From Corynebacterium sp. ACRPH (lineage in GTDB: Bacteria; Actinomycetota; Actinomycetes; Mycobacteriales; Mycobacteriaceae): a stretch of DNA of 64,000 nucleotides. The notes under the pieces were generated by a model. It did not search any database. It had not been told where the DNA came from and saw nothing but the letters and a program-made list of their open reading frames with translations. Position numbers and translations under genes: made by a program. The stretch spans positions 19,604 to 83,603 of the forward strand of contig NZ_JAKRND010000012.1 in the NCBI RefSeq assembly GCF_022347285.1. The letters are read 5' to 3'. Of this stretch, positions 9,202-18,851 are shown piece after piece. Position 1 is the first letter of the stretch. Each line of letters starts with the position of its first letter.

Positions 9202-11364
9202 TTAGAGCATGCAGCTGACGCAGCCCTCGACCTCCGTGCCGGTCAGGGCCGTCTGGCGGAGGCGAATGTAGTAGATCGTCTTGATCCCCTTGCGCCATGC
9301 GTAGATCTGCGCGCGGTTGATGTCTCGCGTGGTGGCGGTGTCCTTGAAGAACAGGGTCAGCGACAGGCCTTGGTCCACGTACTTCGTGGCCACAGCGTAG
9401 GTGTCGATGATCTTTTCGTAGCCGATCTCGTAGGCGTCCTCGTAGTACTCCAGGTTCTCGTTCGTCATGTACGGAGCCGGGTAGTACACGCGGCCGATTT
9501 TGCCTTCCTTGCGGATCTCAATCTTGGAGGCGATCGGGTGGATCGAGGACGTGGAGTTGTTGATGTAGGAGATCGAACCCGTCGGCGGGATGGCCTGCAG
9601 GTTGCGGTTGTACAGGCCGTGGGCCTGCACGTCTTCCTTCAGCTGTTGCCAGTCCTGTGCGGTGGGCACGTGGATGCTGGAGTTGCCGAAGATCTGGCGC
9701 ACGCGCTCCGTCTTCGGGGCGAAGTCGGCCGGATCGTAGCGGTCGAAGAACTCGCCGGTGGCGTACTGGGAGTTCTCGAAGTTGTGGAACTTCTCACCGC
9801 GCTCCTGGGCGATCTTGTTGGAGGCCTTCAGAGCCTCGTACATCACGGTCGCGAAGTAGGCGTTGGTGAAGTCCAGCGCCTCCTCCGAGCCGTAGTGGAT
9901 GTGCTCGCGACCCAGGAAGCCGTGCAGGTTCATCTGGCCCAAGCCAATGGCGTGGGAGTTGTCGTTACCCTGGCGCACCGACGGCACCGAGTCGATGGAA
10001 GTCTGATCCGCTACGGCGGTCAGGCCGCGGATGGCGGTCTCGATGGTCTTGGAGAAGTCCTCCGAGTCCATCGCCTTCGCAATGTTCATGGAGCCCAGGT
10101 TGCAGGAAATGTCGTCGCCGATCTTCTTGTACGAAAGGTCAGCGTTGAATTCCGACGGGGTGGAGACCTGCAGAATCTCGGAGCACAGGTTCGAGTGGGT
10201 AATGCGGCCTTCGATCGGGTTGGCCTTGTTTACTGTGTCCTCGAACATGATGTACGGGTAGCCGGACTCGAACTGAATCTCCGCCAGGGTCTGGAAGAAC
10301 GCACGCGCGTTGATCTTGGACTTACGAATGCGCGGATCCTCCACCATCTCCTCGTAGTGCTCGGTGATGGAGACGTCGGCGAACGGCTTGCCGTACACGC
10401 GCTCGACGTCGTACGGGCTGAACAGGTACATGTCGTCGTTGCGCTTGGCTAGCTCGAAGGTGATGTCCGGGATCACCACGCCCAGCGAGAGGGTCTTGAT
10501 GCGAATCTTCTCGTCCGCGTTCTCGCGCTTGGTATCCAGGAAGCGCAGGATGTCCGGGTGGTGCGCGTGCAGGTAAACCGCGCCGGCACCCTGGCGGGCG
10601 CCCAGCTGGTTGGCGTAGCTGAAGGCATCTTCCAGCAGCTTCATCACGGGGATCACACCGGAGGACTGGTTCTCGATGTGCTTAATCGGCGCGCCGGCCT
10701 CGCGCACGTTCGACAGCAGCAGGGCCACACCGCCGCCGCGCTTGGATAGCTGTAGCGCGGAGTTGATGGAGCGGCCGATGGACTCCATGTTGTCCTCGAT
10801 GCGCAGCAGGAAGCACGATACCGGCTCACCGCGCTGCTTCTTGCCGATGTTGAGGAAGGTCGGCGTTGCAGGCTGGAAGCGGCCGTCCATGATCTCGTCG
10901 ACGAGGTTGGACGCCAACTCGGTATCCCCCGCTGCCAGGCCCAGAGCAACCATGCACACGCGATCCTCGAAACGCTCCAGGTAACGGCGACCGTCGAAGG
11001 TCTTTAGCGTGTAGGAGGTGTAGTACTTGTATGCACCCAGGAACGACTGGAAGCGGAACTTCTTCGCGTAGGCCTGCTTGAACAGGGACTTCACGAAGCT
11101 GAACTCGTACTGATCCAGCACCTCGGGGTCGTAGTACTCGTTGTCCACCAGGTACTTAACCTTTTCTTCCAGATCGTGGAAGTAAACGGTGTTCTGGTTG
11201 ACGTGCTGCAGGAAGTACTGGTTTGCAGCCTCGCGGTCCTTGTCGAATTGGATCTCCCCTGCGTCGTTGTACAGGTTCAACATCGCGTTCAGAGCGTGAT
11301 AATCCAGCTGCTCCCGCTGGTCAACGGGCTCCTGGACGGTCTTGCCAAGCTCGGTGCCAGTCAT
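9202..11364 (-). CDS. nrdE: Class Ib ribonucleotide reductase large (catalytic) subunit
   Basis: NrdE reduces ribonucleoside diphosphates to deoxyribonucleotides. The 720-residue protein shows the family core: the thiyl-radical segment [13 protein letters not shown] with an active-site cysteine, the [10 protein letters not shown] segment, and the finger-loop region around [13 protein letters not shown]. The C-terminus carries the redox pair in EGCVSCML that NrdH re-reduces. No N-terminal ATP cone is evident, as expected for class Ib. I chose the ATG at 11364, 9 bases after GAGGAGA. It is the last gene of the nrdHIE operon and lies 98 bases beyond nrdI; that gap contains a GCCCCG/CGGGGC hairpin that could tune expression. 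Confidence 0.97.
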   Translation of the reverse strand: MTGTELGKTVQEPVDQREQLDYHALNAMLNLYNDAGEIQFDKDREAANQYFLQHVNQNTVYFHDLEEKVKYLVDNEYYDPEVLDQYEFSFVKSLFKQAYAKKFRFQSFLGAYKYYTSYTLKTFDGRRYLERFEDRVCMVALGLAAGDTELASNLVDEIMDGRFQPATPTFLNIGKKQRGEPVSCFLLRIEDNMESIGRSINSALQLSKRGGGVALLLSNVREAGAPIKHIENQSSGVIPVMKLLEDAFSYANQLGARQGAGAVYLHAHHPDILRFLDTKRENADEKIRIKTLSLGVVIPDITFELAKRNDDMYLFSPYDVERVYGKPFADVSITEHYEEMVEDPRIRKSKINARAFFQTLAEIQFESGYPYIMFEDTVNKANPIEGRITHSNLCSEILQVSTPSEFNADLSYKKIGDDISCNLGSMNIAKAMDSEDFSKTIETAIRGLTAVADQTSIDSVPSVRQGNDNSHAIGLGQMNLHGFLGREHIHYGSEEALDFTNAYFATVMYEALKASNKIAQERGEKFHNFENSQYATGEFFDRYDPADFAPKTERVRQIFGNSSIHVPTAQDWQQLKEDVQAHGLYNRNLQAIPPTGSISYINNSTSSIHPIASKIEIRKEGKIGRVYYPAPYMTNENLEYYEDAYEIGYEKIIDTYAVATKYVDQGLSLTLFFKDTATTRDINRAQIYAWRKGIKTIYYIRLRQTALTGTEVEGCVSCML

Positions 11365-11462
11365 GTGTATGCGTCTCCTCAAAAACTCGCGCTAAGGAAA
11401 ATGCCTCGCGCTCGTGCGTTCGTTTCGATTCTAATCAGTGCCCCGGACATGTGCGGGGCGGG

Positions 11463-11906
11463 TTAGCTCGCCAGATCCCACCGGCCCTCGTGGCGCAGGG
11501 AGGCCTCGAACTCGGCCAGCCCCTCGCGCACTCGGTGGACATCCTCCTCCGTGCCCATCAGCTCGAAGCGGTACAGGTACGGCACCTGGCACTTGGCGGA
11601 GATAATCTCGCCGGCCTTGGCGAAGTCCGACCCGAAGTTGATGTTCCCCGCGCCGATCACCCCGCGCAGCCACTTGCGGTTCTGCTCCACGTTGAGGAAC
11701 TTGATTACCTGCTTTGGAACTGGTCGGGAGTAGTCTCCCGTCATCCCTGCTCCCCCGCCGTATGTCGGCACGACCAAGACATGCGGTTGGTCGACGAGCA
11801 GTGGGGCGTCGTTACGCTTCAAAGGGATGCGGGAGGAAGGCAACCCGAGCTTGCGCACGAAGCGGTGAGTGTTCTCCGTCGTGGAGGAAAAATACGTAAT
11901 CAGCAT
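11463..11906 (-). CDS. nrdI: NrdI flavodoxin-like protein
   Basis: NrdI is a flavodoxin-like FMN protein that supplies the oxidant needed to build the manganese-tyrosyl radical cofactor in NrdF. The 147-residue sequence begins [16 protein letters not shown], the phosphate-binding loop of NrdI-type flavodoxins. It also has VPTYGGGAG and [14 protein letters not shown], the glycine-rich loops around the flavin. Length and position between nrdH and nrdE are standard. Confidence 0.95.
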   Translation of the reverse strand: MLITYFSSTTENTHRFVRKLGLPSSRIPLKRNDAPLLVDQPHVLVVPTYGGGAGMTGDYSRPVPKQVIKFLNVEQNRKWLRGVIGAGNINFGSDFAKAGEIISAKCQVPYLYRFELMGTEEDVHRVREGLAEFEASLRHEGRWDLAS

Positions 11907-11986
11907 TGAGCCTCATTCAGACAGTGTGGCGCGCGCAAAAATAGCCCCCACCTTGTAGACGGTGAAGGCGAAGCGACGCGCGGGGG

Positions 11987-12217
11987 TTAGGCGGCCTCGG
12001 CGGTCAGGGAGCGGATGCGATCCGGGCGGAAGCCGGACCAGTGATCTTCACCGGCGACAACCACGGGAGCCTGCAGGTGACCCAGCGCCATTACGTAGTC
12101 ACGAGCCTCATCGTCGAGGCTGATATCAACGAGCTCGTACTCCAGACCGGCCTTATCGAGAGCCTTCTTGGTGGCGTTGCACTGAACACATGCGGGCTTG
12201 GTGTAGACGGTGATCAT
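11987..12217 (-). CDS. nrdH: NrdH redoxin (glutaredoxin-like electron donor to NrdEF)
   Basis: NrdH is a small thioredoxin-fold protein that passes electrons from thioredoxin reductase to NrdE. The CVQC active site is at residues 10-13, and the helix-end signature WSGFRPDRI is characteristic of NrdH. I use the ATG at 12217 (MITVYTKPAC), giving 76 residues, the usual length. An alternative ATG four codons upstream (12229) lies almost directly against the AGGAG site and would leave too little spacing. It is the first gene of the operon, with a leader of more than 100 bases and two NrdR-like boxes upstream. Confidence 0.95.
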   Translation of the reverse strand: MITVYTKPACVQCNATKKALDKAGLEYELVDISLDDEARDYVMALGHLQAPVVVAGEDHWSGFRPDRIRSLTAEAA

Positions 12218-12352
12218 GGTGGCTGTCATTCTCCTGGTTCGTGGGCGCTATCAGTGTTGGTCTTTGTCAGTCTTTACGCTGGCCGTAGCAACGACCTCGG
12301 CGAGCGATAGTCAGGCGTACTGTGCCCTCATCGCCTCTCATCGACTTGCTTA

Positions 12353-12381
12353 AGACTACACATCACATGCGTGTAAGACAA
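12353..12381 (-). promoter_or_regulatory. nrdHIE promoter
   Basis: On the minus strand TTGTCT (12376-12381) and TAGTCT (12353-12358) are separated by exactly 17 bases. They lie immediately downstream of the NrdR-like boxes and about 135 bases before nrdH. The position relative to the repressor boxes supports it. Confidence 0.5.
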
Positions 12382-12389
12382 CTGCTAAA

Positions 12390-12437
12390 ACACAACATTT
12401 TGGGGCACACATAAAACAGAAACACAATATCTAGTAG
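12390..12437. promoter_or_regulatory. Two tandem NrdR boxes upstream of nrdHIE
   Basis: ACACAATATCTAGTAG (12422-12437) matches the NrdR box consensus ACACWATATATWGTGT at 13 of 16 positions. ACACAACATTTTGGGG (12390-12405) matches at 12 of 16. Their starts are 32 bases apart, about three helical turns, which is the spacing known for paired NrdR boxes. NrdR represses ribonucleotide reductase genes according to dATP/ATP level. Confidence 0.7.
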
Positions 12438-12531
12438 TTACATCTTGAGTATTCGCAGGTGGGGAAAAATCCCACCACTACATCTAGCCACATAAAAAAC
12501 ATGCTTGTAATTTCAAAGCCGGGATTTGAAA

Positions 12532-12597
12532 CAAAAATCCCCCGCCTCCGCGGCGCCATTGGCGCTCTCAGCGGGAGGCGGGGGAAGTAGAACCCTT
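12532..12597 (-). terminator. Terminator downstream of rpmJ
   Basis: CCCCCGCCTCC (12539-12549) pairs with GGAGGCGGGGG at about 12584-12594, with a GGCGCC/GGCGC inner stem. Read on the minus strand the hairpin ends in GGGGGATTTTTG, so it terminates rpmJ. It also separates rpmJ from the nrdH promoter. Confidence 0.8.
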
Positions 12598-12602
12598 CGG
12601 CT

Positions 12603-12725
12603 TTAGCCCTGGCGAGCCTTGAAGCGGGGTTCCTTCTTGTTGATCACGTAGACCTTGCCGCGGCGACGAACGACCTGAGCGCCCGGCTTGTTCTTCAGCG
12701 ACCGAAGGGACTTGCGGACCTTCAT
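12603..12725 (-). CDS. rpmJ: Ribosomal protein L36, cysteine-free form
   Basis: This 40-residue gene encodes a protein starting [19 protein letters not shown] and ending EPRFKARQG. That is ribosomal protein L36, which binds 23S rRNA in the large subunit. The zinc-ribbon cysteines of the usual L36 are absent, so this is the C-minus paralogue that does not need zinc. Such copies are often induced under zinc limitation by Zur, but I see no clear Zur box here. AAAGGAG lies 7-8 bases before the ATG at 12725. The hairpin at 12532-12597 ends the transcript. Confidence 0.93.
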   Translation of the reverse strand: MKVRKSLRSLKNKPGAQVVRRRGKVYVINKKEPRFKARQG

Positions 12726-12911
12726 CGGGCGCTCCTTTCCTCATCGACTTTCTTACATCGCCAGGCAGTACAGGTTAGCAGGCTAAAACCCGTCTATGCC
12801 GCCCGGCACAAACACAAACGATGAGTTTACCCATCGCAGACTCCAAAACCAAATAAGTGCAAATAGACTACCCGAGCACCCCACGCTCCCCTGCGGACTA
12901 GCATCTAACCC

Positions 12912-13832
12912 ATGAGCCCTTCCGCAAACCAGCCGAACCACATCCCCAACAACCCCGGCAGCACTAGCGGCGCCGAGCGCCCGAGCGCGCGCCCGCTACA
13001 CGCGCAGATCATCGCAGAGCTAGGCGTGCACCCCGCCATCGACCCCGCCGCAGAGGTAGAGCGCCGCGTGCAGTTCATCGCCGACTACATGCAAGCCACA
13101 GGAGTGCGCACCCTGGTGCTGGGAATCTCCGGCGGCCAAGATTCCACCCTGGCAGGAAGGCTGTGCCAGCTGGCGGTCGAGCGCCTCAACCAGGAGGACG
13201 AATCGCAGCCCTACCGGTTCTGCGCCGTGCGGCTGCCCTACGGGACCCAGGCGGACGAGGACGACGCACAGGTGGCACTGAAGTTTATCGCACCGAGTAT
13301 GGGCGTCACAGTAAATATCAAGGGCGCAACCGACGAATCGGCGCGCGCGGCGAGCGAGGCCCTCGGCATCGCGAAGGTCAGCGACTTCAACAAGGGCAAC
13401 ATCAAGGCGCGCGAACGCATGATCGCGCAGTACGCGCTGGCGGGCGAGCTCGGCGCGCTGGTTGTCGGCACGGATCACGCGGCAGAGGCAATCACCGGCT
13501 TCTACACCAAGCACGGTGACGGTGCGGCGGATCTGGTGCCGTTGGCGGGGCTCACGAAGCGGCAGGGCGCGGCGCTGTTGCAGCACCTCGGCGCCCCGGA
13601 CAGCACGTGGCAGAAGGTGCCCACCGCGGATCTGGAGGAAGACCGCCCCGCACTCCCAGACGAGGAAGCGTTGGGAGTGACGTACAAGCAGCTCGACGAT
13701 TACCTGGAAAGCACCAACGGCGCGGCCGACATCGACCCGCAGGTCGCCGAGCACATCGAAAAGCTATGGTTCCGCTCGCGCCACAAGCGGCATCTGCCTG
13801 TCGCCCCGCACGACGATTGGTGGCGCAGCTAG
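12912..13832 (+). CDS. nadE: Ammonia-dependent NAD+ synthetase
   Basis: NadE amidates nicotinic acid adenine dinucleotide to NAD+ with ATP, the last step of NAD synthesis. The 306-residue protein has the PP-loop [12 protein letters not shown] at about residues 73-84. It also has the downstream motifs [24 protein letters not shown] and [21 protein letters not shown]. There is no N-terminal nitrilase-type glutaminase domain, so ammonia is the nitrogen donor. The ATG is preceded by TAGCAT seven bases upstream and no ribosome-binding site, so the mRNA may be leaderless. Confidence 0.95.
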   Translation: MSPSANQPNHIPNNPGSTSGAERPSARPLHAQIIAELGVHPAIDPAAEVERRVQFIADYMQATGVRTLVLGISGGQDSTLAGRLCQLAVERLNQEDESQPYRFCAVRLPYGTQADEDDAQVALKFIAPSMGVTVNIKGATDESARAASEALGIAKVSDFNKGNIKARERMIAQYALAGELGALVVGTDHAAEAITGFYTKHGDGAADLVPLAGLTKRQGAALLQHLGAPDSTWQKVPTADLEEDRPALPDEEALGVTYKQLDDYLESTNGAADIDPQVAEHIEKLWFRSRHKRHLPVAPHDDWWRS

Positions 13833-13860
13833 GCTCCCACACCGCTGAGCCGGGGCGCAG

Positions 13861-14430
13861 CTAGAAAACGAACTGATCCAGAATCAACGCGGTAAACGCC
13901 AGGAACCAGGCGATAACAACCACCAGCGGCATGCCCAGCGCGGAGTGCGGAACATCCTCCCCCGCCTCGCGCCGCTTCTCGCGCTGGATGTGCACCAATG
14001 TCATCACAAACATCGGTAGGGTCGCCGCCCACACGGCCATGCAGTAAGGGCACAACGCGCCGATGGAGTAGATCGCAGAGTAGGCCAGCCAGTGCACAAA
14101 CACCACCCCCAGGGCCAACCCGACCAAGGTGCAGTACCACATCCAGCGAGGAAGTTTAGCGCCGACGATCAGCATCACGGCGAGAGTCATCATCACCGCG
14201 AAACCGATCATTCCGATAAACGGGTTTGCGAACCCAAACGTAGCCGCCTGATCCGAGGCCATCACATCCGTACACGAGATGACCTCGTTGAAAGTACAAG
14301 CCGGCTCGAAGTTAGGATCCAGCGCCATCTGCAGCTTGTCGTGCATGATCAGCGTGGAGAAAACCAGCCCGATCGTGGATAGCACTAGGAAGGTATAGCC
14401 GAAGCGTTTTGTAGCACCTAAACCGTTCAT
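13861..14430 (-). CDS. Vitamin K epoxide reductase (VKOR) family disulfide oxidase
   Basis: This membrane protein of 189 residues should use a quinone to re-oxidise a DsbA-like partner, as DsbB does in Gram-negative bacteria. It has four or five hydrophobic helices and the CXXC active site CPYC at residues 127-130. A second cysteine pair, C45 and C53, lies in the loop after the first helix; it would shuttle disulfides. The ANPFIGMIGF segment is family-typical. I start at 14430 (MNGLGATKRF); the upstream frame has no start codon close by. Its likely partner is the DsbA-like protein at 20835-21581, on the other side of island 1. A GGGCGTCANTA motif lies just upstream at 14449. Confidence 0.9.
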   Translation of the reverse strand: MNGLGATKRFGYTFLVLSTIGLVFSTLIMHDKLQMALDPNFEPACTFNEVISCTDVMASDQAATFGFANPFIGMIGFAVMMTLAVMLIVGAKLPRWMWYCTLVGLALGVVFVHWLAYSAIYSIGALCPYCMAVWAATLPMFVMTLVHIQREKRREAGEDVPHSALGMPLVVVIAWFLAFTALILDQFVF

Positions 14431-14618
14431 GTGCTCGCTCTCTTTATTTACTGACGCCCTCACGTCCCACCGCGCCCACACCAGCATTGTCCGGTGCGGG
14501 GAATCGGCTTGGGATCGCTGTCCATCGAGGAACTGGGCAACTTCCAACGAGGCTAGATTAGCACGGTGGATTACCCTGCAAATACAACAAAACCCCAAGC
14601 TCATTTTGAACTGAGATT

Positions 14619-15060
14619 TTGTATTCAGTGGATCTAGCGGGAGGCTTGTCGAAACTTGCCCCGCCGTTGGTTCGGATCGGTTCGATGCACCAGTCGATTC
14701 GCATCCGCGTGCTAAAGGCCGGTCACGAGGAGCCGCTCCCGCGTAGGCCCCCTCGCGCCGGCAAGGACCTGCTCGACGTGGCACAGAGACAGCACGAGGC
14801 TGGCACCACGTTGCGAGAGCTTGCCAACGAGCTCGGGATCGATCGGGAGCGACTGGCCTTACGGCTGCGGGACCGGGGTGTACGGATGCGGCATGCTACA
14901 CCGTCGCCGGACGAGGTGCGAGAGATGGCTCGTCGCTATGCCGGTGGTGAGTCGCTCGAACGCGTGGGCAAGCACCTCGGATTCTCACCCAGCCACAGTC
15001 CGCAACCATCTCCGATCTGCCGGCATAGTGCTGCGTGATGCGCACGGACGTGAAAGATAG
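14619..15060 (+). pseudogene. Two-motif helix-turn-helix protein with a +1 frameshift
   Basis: The first frame (TTG at 14619, or ATG at 14685) encodes DLLDVAQRQHEAGTTLRELA and a second similar unit, PSPDEVREMARRYAGGESLE. Both look like the helix-turn-helix repeats found in resolvase tails and small actinobacterial regulators. At about 14985 the homologous reading continues one base out of phase as PATVRNHLRSAGIVLRDAHG and ends at 15058-15060. One extra C in TCACCCAGCC explains the break. It could also be a sequencing error. It lies at the left edge of island 1 and is probably a remnant of a mobile element's recombination or regulatory gene. Confidence 0.55.
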
Positions 15061-15129
15061 CGGACCACGTCGATCGCCGAGACTGGGTGCCGGGCGGCTG
15101 TGACAACCCGATCAGGTAAGATGAGGGGC

Positions 15130-18100
15130 ATGGGAGTGGATCGGGGCAGCGATGAGCGTCTGCGGATACTGATGTTCTGGTGGATGTTGGAGTTATTCAG
15201 CCCGCAGCGGGTACCAGCGTTGACGCGCCGAGCCACCCGCCCGTCGGATCGTCAGGTGATCGCGTGGCAATCGGGAGACCCTCTCCCCTGGGAGACATTG
15301 GCTCCGCCCGAGCCGTTCAACGGGACCCGAAGGGTCTGGCGTCATACCGTATATTTGGGCGTCTACAAGCTTGAAGCGACCTACGAGGCGTTGGCCCGTG
15401 TGTTCGGCGAGGATCCCGATGCCTACGACAAGCGGCCTGAAGGTGAGAGCGCCTGTGCCGGTCTCCTGATCAATCACGACGGTCGTCTCGTCACCGATTC
15501 GGCGGTGCTGTCCTCGGCGCTCTGGGCTGCCGGTCGTACACGAGATCCAGGACCGAGCAACCCGCGCTGGATGGACGGGTTCGACGAGACCGCGGGAAGA
15601 TTCGTCGACTCGATTGACGCATTTGAAGGCGCCCGCCGTGATGCCGATGGCAGAGAGCAGCCCCCGCCTCACGACTCGGACTCGCTGAACAAGTTGCTGA
15701 AGCTGTCCCATGTCGCTGCCGGAGTCGACAGCTTCGATGACCTCGCGGACGATCGCGTGGTCATCGAGAGCGTTGCAGTGTCGGCACGACGAGCCGAGGA
15801 CGGCACGGACACCGACTTCTTGAACAGCTTCTACCTCGACGACCTCGCGACCGTACGCGACCATGTCGCACGCGGAGATCTCGGCGCCGGCCTCGCCACG
15901 TATCTCACCGGCGACCAGACACTGCCTGTGTCCGACCGGATCGATGTCGTCACACACCCGGGCGCGGTCGACGCAGGCACCGGGATCGAGCGCCTCCCCA
16001 AGGGCCGATGGCCGGCTAACCCGGACCACTCGCTGGCCCTGAGCCAGCAGTTCGCCGTCAATCGCGCGCTGAACGACCTCGGGCACAGCAGTGGTCTAAT
16101 GGGCGTCAACGGTCCGCCAGGCACGGGCAAGACGACCATGCTGCGCGATATCCTCGCAGGGAACGTCGTCGAGCGAGCCCGACGACTCGCAGCGCTGACT
16201 CGGCCATCGCATGCCTTCACCGAAGTCACCCATCGATGGTCCGACGGCGAAGGCCACGATCGGATCGTTCGCCAACTTAAACCCGAGCTGACAGGGTTCG
16301 AGATGGTCGTCGCGTCGGCGAACAACGCGGCCGTCGAGAACGTCACCACCGAGATTCCCGACGAGGACGCAATCGAAGCGCCGTGGCGCGGCCACATCGA
16401 CTACTTCGGTGATATCGCGACCGAGATCCTCCGAGACGTGACTGGCAGCGACTCCACCAGCGACGCGACACCGTCAACAGCCTGGGGTCTCGTCGCCGCT
16501 CGACTCGGCAGAAAGAGGAACCGTTCGGCCTTCCACTCAGCATTCTGGTTCGATGAAAAGGACCCCAAGACCAAGAAGCCTGTCGAGAACGGCGTTCCAA
16601 GGATGCAGACCAGGCTGGTGCAGTGGCGCGACGGCAAGGTTCCCTACAAGCCCTGGGCTCAAGCACGCGAAGACTTCTGCATTGTCGAACAGCGCGTCGA
16701 CGCACTCATCCGACAACGGGCGCAGGCCGAGGATCGGCTCCGGCGAGTCCCAGAACTCGCTGAACGTGAACGCGGTCTGAAAGCGGCGATCGAACAGGAA
16801 GTCCGAAATCTCAACCGGGCCCAACACGATCTGTCTCGGCATCAGCCCGTTCAGCAGCAGGCAGACGCAGGCCGCACGCAAGCTGCTGCCAGCCACGGCC
16901 GGCACCTCGCTACTAAGCCCGGCGTACTGGAAACACTCTTCTCCTTCGGGCGAGCCGTCCGAGCATGGCGCATCCGCCTCGCCGACCTCGAGCGAGCACT
17001 GGACAACGCCGAGCAACAATACCGAGACGTATGCGACCGTGGGCAACGGCTCCACGACGCCGTGCGGCATGCCCAAGCACGGCTGTCATCAGCTCAACAC
17101 GACCTGAACGGCCTCCGAGATCAACAGGCCAGACTTCAGGATCAGTGTGCGCAGGACGAAGAACGGTTCGGTGCAGCTTATCCCGGCCCGGCATGGCAGG
17201 GCGACCAGCGAGAGCTACACGCCCCATGGCTCGACAAGGAGCTTGACACCGCCCGGTCGGACCTGTTCGCCGCGGCACTCCAACTACACCAAGACTTCCT
17301 CGCCAACACAGCACGAGACATGCTGAACGGGCTGCGCGCCGCCGGTGAGGTCGTCGCTGGGAACTACCCCCGCGACCTCGAGCCCGAGAAGCTCCGGGCT
17401 GCCTGGCAACTGTTCTTCCTCGTCGTCCCGTTGATTTCCACAACCTTCGCTTCGGCCAGCCGGATGTTCAGCGGCATCGGCTCCGAGGCGATCGGCTGGC
17501 TCCTCATCGACGAAGCTGGACAAGCCTCACCCCAGTACGCCGCCGGCGCGATTTGGCGCGCGCAACGCATCGTCGCAGTGGGCGACCCGCTCCAGCTCGA
17601 GCCCGTCGTCACACTCCCCGAGAAGGCACAACGCAACATCGCCAGCAACTACGGCCTCAGCACGACCTGGATCCCGCCACGTGCCTCCGTCCAGACCCTG
17701 GCCGACCGCGTCACGCCGTTCGGGACCCAGCTCGATCAAGGCGAGGACAAAGTCTGGGTCAGCGCGCCACTCCTGGTGCACCGACGCTGCGACAACCCGA
17801 TGTTCACTCTGTGCAACCAGATCGCCTACAACAACCTCATGGTCAACGGCGTCCACCGTGGTCTCGACGACCCCGACGAGCGCTTCGACAGCCCAACCGG
17901 ACCGCTCATCGCCCCCAGCTACTGGGCTGACGAGCCGGCCAACAGCCCAGGCAGCCATCTCCAACCAAGCCAGATCGAGCGGTTCGAGAAGGCCCTCGCC
18001 TACTTGAACGACCACGGCATCCCGCCGTCGGAGGTCATCGCCATCTCCCCGTTCCGAGCCGTCGCAGATCGCCTCCGCAGCCTCATCCCGAAATATCAGG

Positions 18101-18333
18101 GCCTCCAAGCCGGAACCATTCACACAGCGCAAGGACGCGAGGCCGACGTCGTAATCCTCGTCCTCGGCGGTGACCCCAGCAAACCGGGAGCGCCCGCCAA
18201 CTGGGCACGCACCCCGAACCTTGTCAACGTTGCCGCCAGCCGCGCCAAACGCCGCCTCTACGTCATTGGCGATCGCTCCTTTTGGGCGCGCCACAACTAC
18301 TTCCGAGACCTGTCCAACGCACTCGTTCAATAG
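15130..18333 (+). CDS. Large Upf1-like superfamily 1 helicase/ATPase
   Basis: The protein has about 1,067 residues. The first 300 are an unrecognised domain. Walker A is GPPGTGKTTML at about residue 328. A charged, probably coiled-coil region spans about 520-710 (many Arg, Glu and Gln). The second half has LLIDEAGQASPQ near 793, GDPLQLEPV, GTIHTAQGREADVV near 995 and VAASRAKRRLYVIG near 1033. That motif order belongs to Upf1/DNA2-type SF1 helicases. Such large helicases often sit in defence islands, which is an inference here. Leucine codons are mostly CTC, unlike the CTG-rich core genes, which supports transfer. The start is uncertain: GTG 15100, ATG 15121 and ATG 15130 are all possible. Confidence 0.85.
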   Translation: MGVDRGSDERLRILMFWWMLELFSPQRVPALTRRATRPSDRQVIAWQSGDPLPWETLAPPEPFNGTRRVWRHTVYLGVYKLEATYEALARVFGEDPDAYDKRPEGESACAGLLINHDGRLVTDSAVLSSALWAAGRTRDPGPSNPRWMDGFDETAGRFVDSIDAFEGARRDADGREQPPPHDSDSLNKLLKLSHVAAGVDSFDDLADDRVVIESVAVSARRAEDGTDTDFLNSFYLDDLATVRDHVARGDLGAGLATYLTGDQTLPVSDRIDVVTHPGAVDAGTGIERLPKGRWPANPDHSLALSQQFAVNRALNDLGHSSGLMGVNGPPGTGKTTMLRDILAGNVVERARRLAALTRPSHAFTEVTHRWSDGEGHDRIVRQLKPELTGFEMVVASANNAAVENVTTEIPDEDAIEAPWRGHIDYFGDIATEILRDVTGSDSTSDATPSTAWGLVAARLGRKRNRSAFHSAFWFDEKDPKTKKPVENGVPRMQTRLVQWRDGKVPYKPWAQAREDFCIVEQRVDALIRQRAQAEDRLRRVPELAERERGLKAAIEQEVRNLNRAQHDLSRHQPVQQQADAGRTQAAASHGRHLATKPGVLETLFSFGRAVRAWRIRLADLERALDNAEQQYRDVCDRGQRLHDAVRHAQARLSSAQHDLNGLRDQQARLQDQCAQDEERFGAAYPGPAWQGDQRELHAPWLDKELDTARSDLFAAALQLHQDFLANTARDMLNGLRAAGEVVAGNYPRDLEPEKLRAAWQLFFLVVPLISTTFASASRMFSGIGSEAIGWLLIDEAGQASPQYAAGAIWRAQRIVAVGDPLQLEPVVTLPEKAQRNIASNYGLSTTWIPPRASVQTLADRVTPFGTQLDQGEDKVWVSAPLLVHRRCDNPMFTLCNQIAYNNLMVNGVHRGLDDPDERFDSPTGPLIAPSYWADEPANSPGSHLQPSQIERFEKALAYLNDHGIPPSEVIAISPFRAVADRLRSLIPKYQGLQAGTIHTAQGREADVVILVLGGDPSKPGAPANWARTPNLVNVAASRAKRRLYVIGDRSFWARHNYFRDLSNALVQ

Positions 18334-18395
18334 CCCGTACAGACGACGCGGGCGTCGATGTTTGTTTCGTCGAAGATCCGTACGGCTATTGCCAC

Positions 18396-18801
18396 TCAGT
18401 CCGATCCGTAGACCTCAAACCCACCTGCGGTCCCGGTCTGCACATATGCAGCGGCACCAGCGATGAGCCGGAGTTGCTCATCACTCGCTGACCCTATGCT
18501 CAGGCCTGGCTGGGCAATGATTGTCGTGAACCGCGGGAACAGCAGCGACGTCTGCTGCCTGATCCGGAAGAGCATCTCACGGTCCCCAATTTCGAACGCC
18601 GTTCCTCCAAAGCGGCGCGTGTATCCGACGGCTCGTCGATCGAAATGTTCGAGGAGTGGCAACCCTGCGTTGTCTCGCCATCGCGCCCCGCGCATCGCTT
18701 GGCCGCAGACTTCGTAGAGGTCCTTTAGGCGGGATCCTGCGTCTGGTTTCAAGGAGTACTTGCAGTGCACGAGCGTGATGTGCAGATCTCCTCCATCAAC
18801 T
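18396..18801 (-). pseudogene. 3' remnant of a nuclease-like defence gene cut by an IS element
   Basis: Reading left from the IS end, the native frame resumes at about LQVDGGDLHITLVHCKYS and continues with SRLKDLYEVCGQAMRGARW to the end of the protein. The pattern D followed by H-C-K-Y-S resembles the D...(E/Q)xK core of PD-(D/E)XK nucleases. The LYEVCGQA segment is, as I remember it, seen in C-terminal parts of large helicase or NTPase proteins from defence islands. The 5' part is gone: bases beyond 18801 belong to the IS, and the other side of the IS is an unrelated transposase fragment. The gene converges on the helicase (stops 63 bases apart), so it was not in the same operon. Confidence 0.6.
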
Positions 18802-18851
18802 TGAAGCGTCCTGGGTTTAGTTCCTACCTTTGCTAAGGAAGGATTGGCACT

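Noticed and set aside
9370..10452. A 360-codon plus-strand frame opposite nrdE
   Set aside because: Shadow of nrdE with Val/Leu/His-rich low-information sequence.
13311..13327. GGGCGTCACAGTAAATA in nadE as an eighth copy of the dispersed motif
   Set aside because: It has two extra bases before TAAA and does not fit the GGGCGTCANTA form.
14582..14596. 15-bp identity (ATACAACAAAACCCC) with 47695-47709, considered as an att-site pair linking island 1 and ssrA
   Set aside because: A 15-base exact match between two places in 64 kb is expected by chance a few times, and both look like terminator tails.
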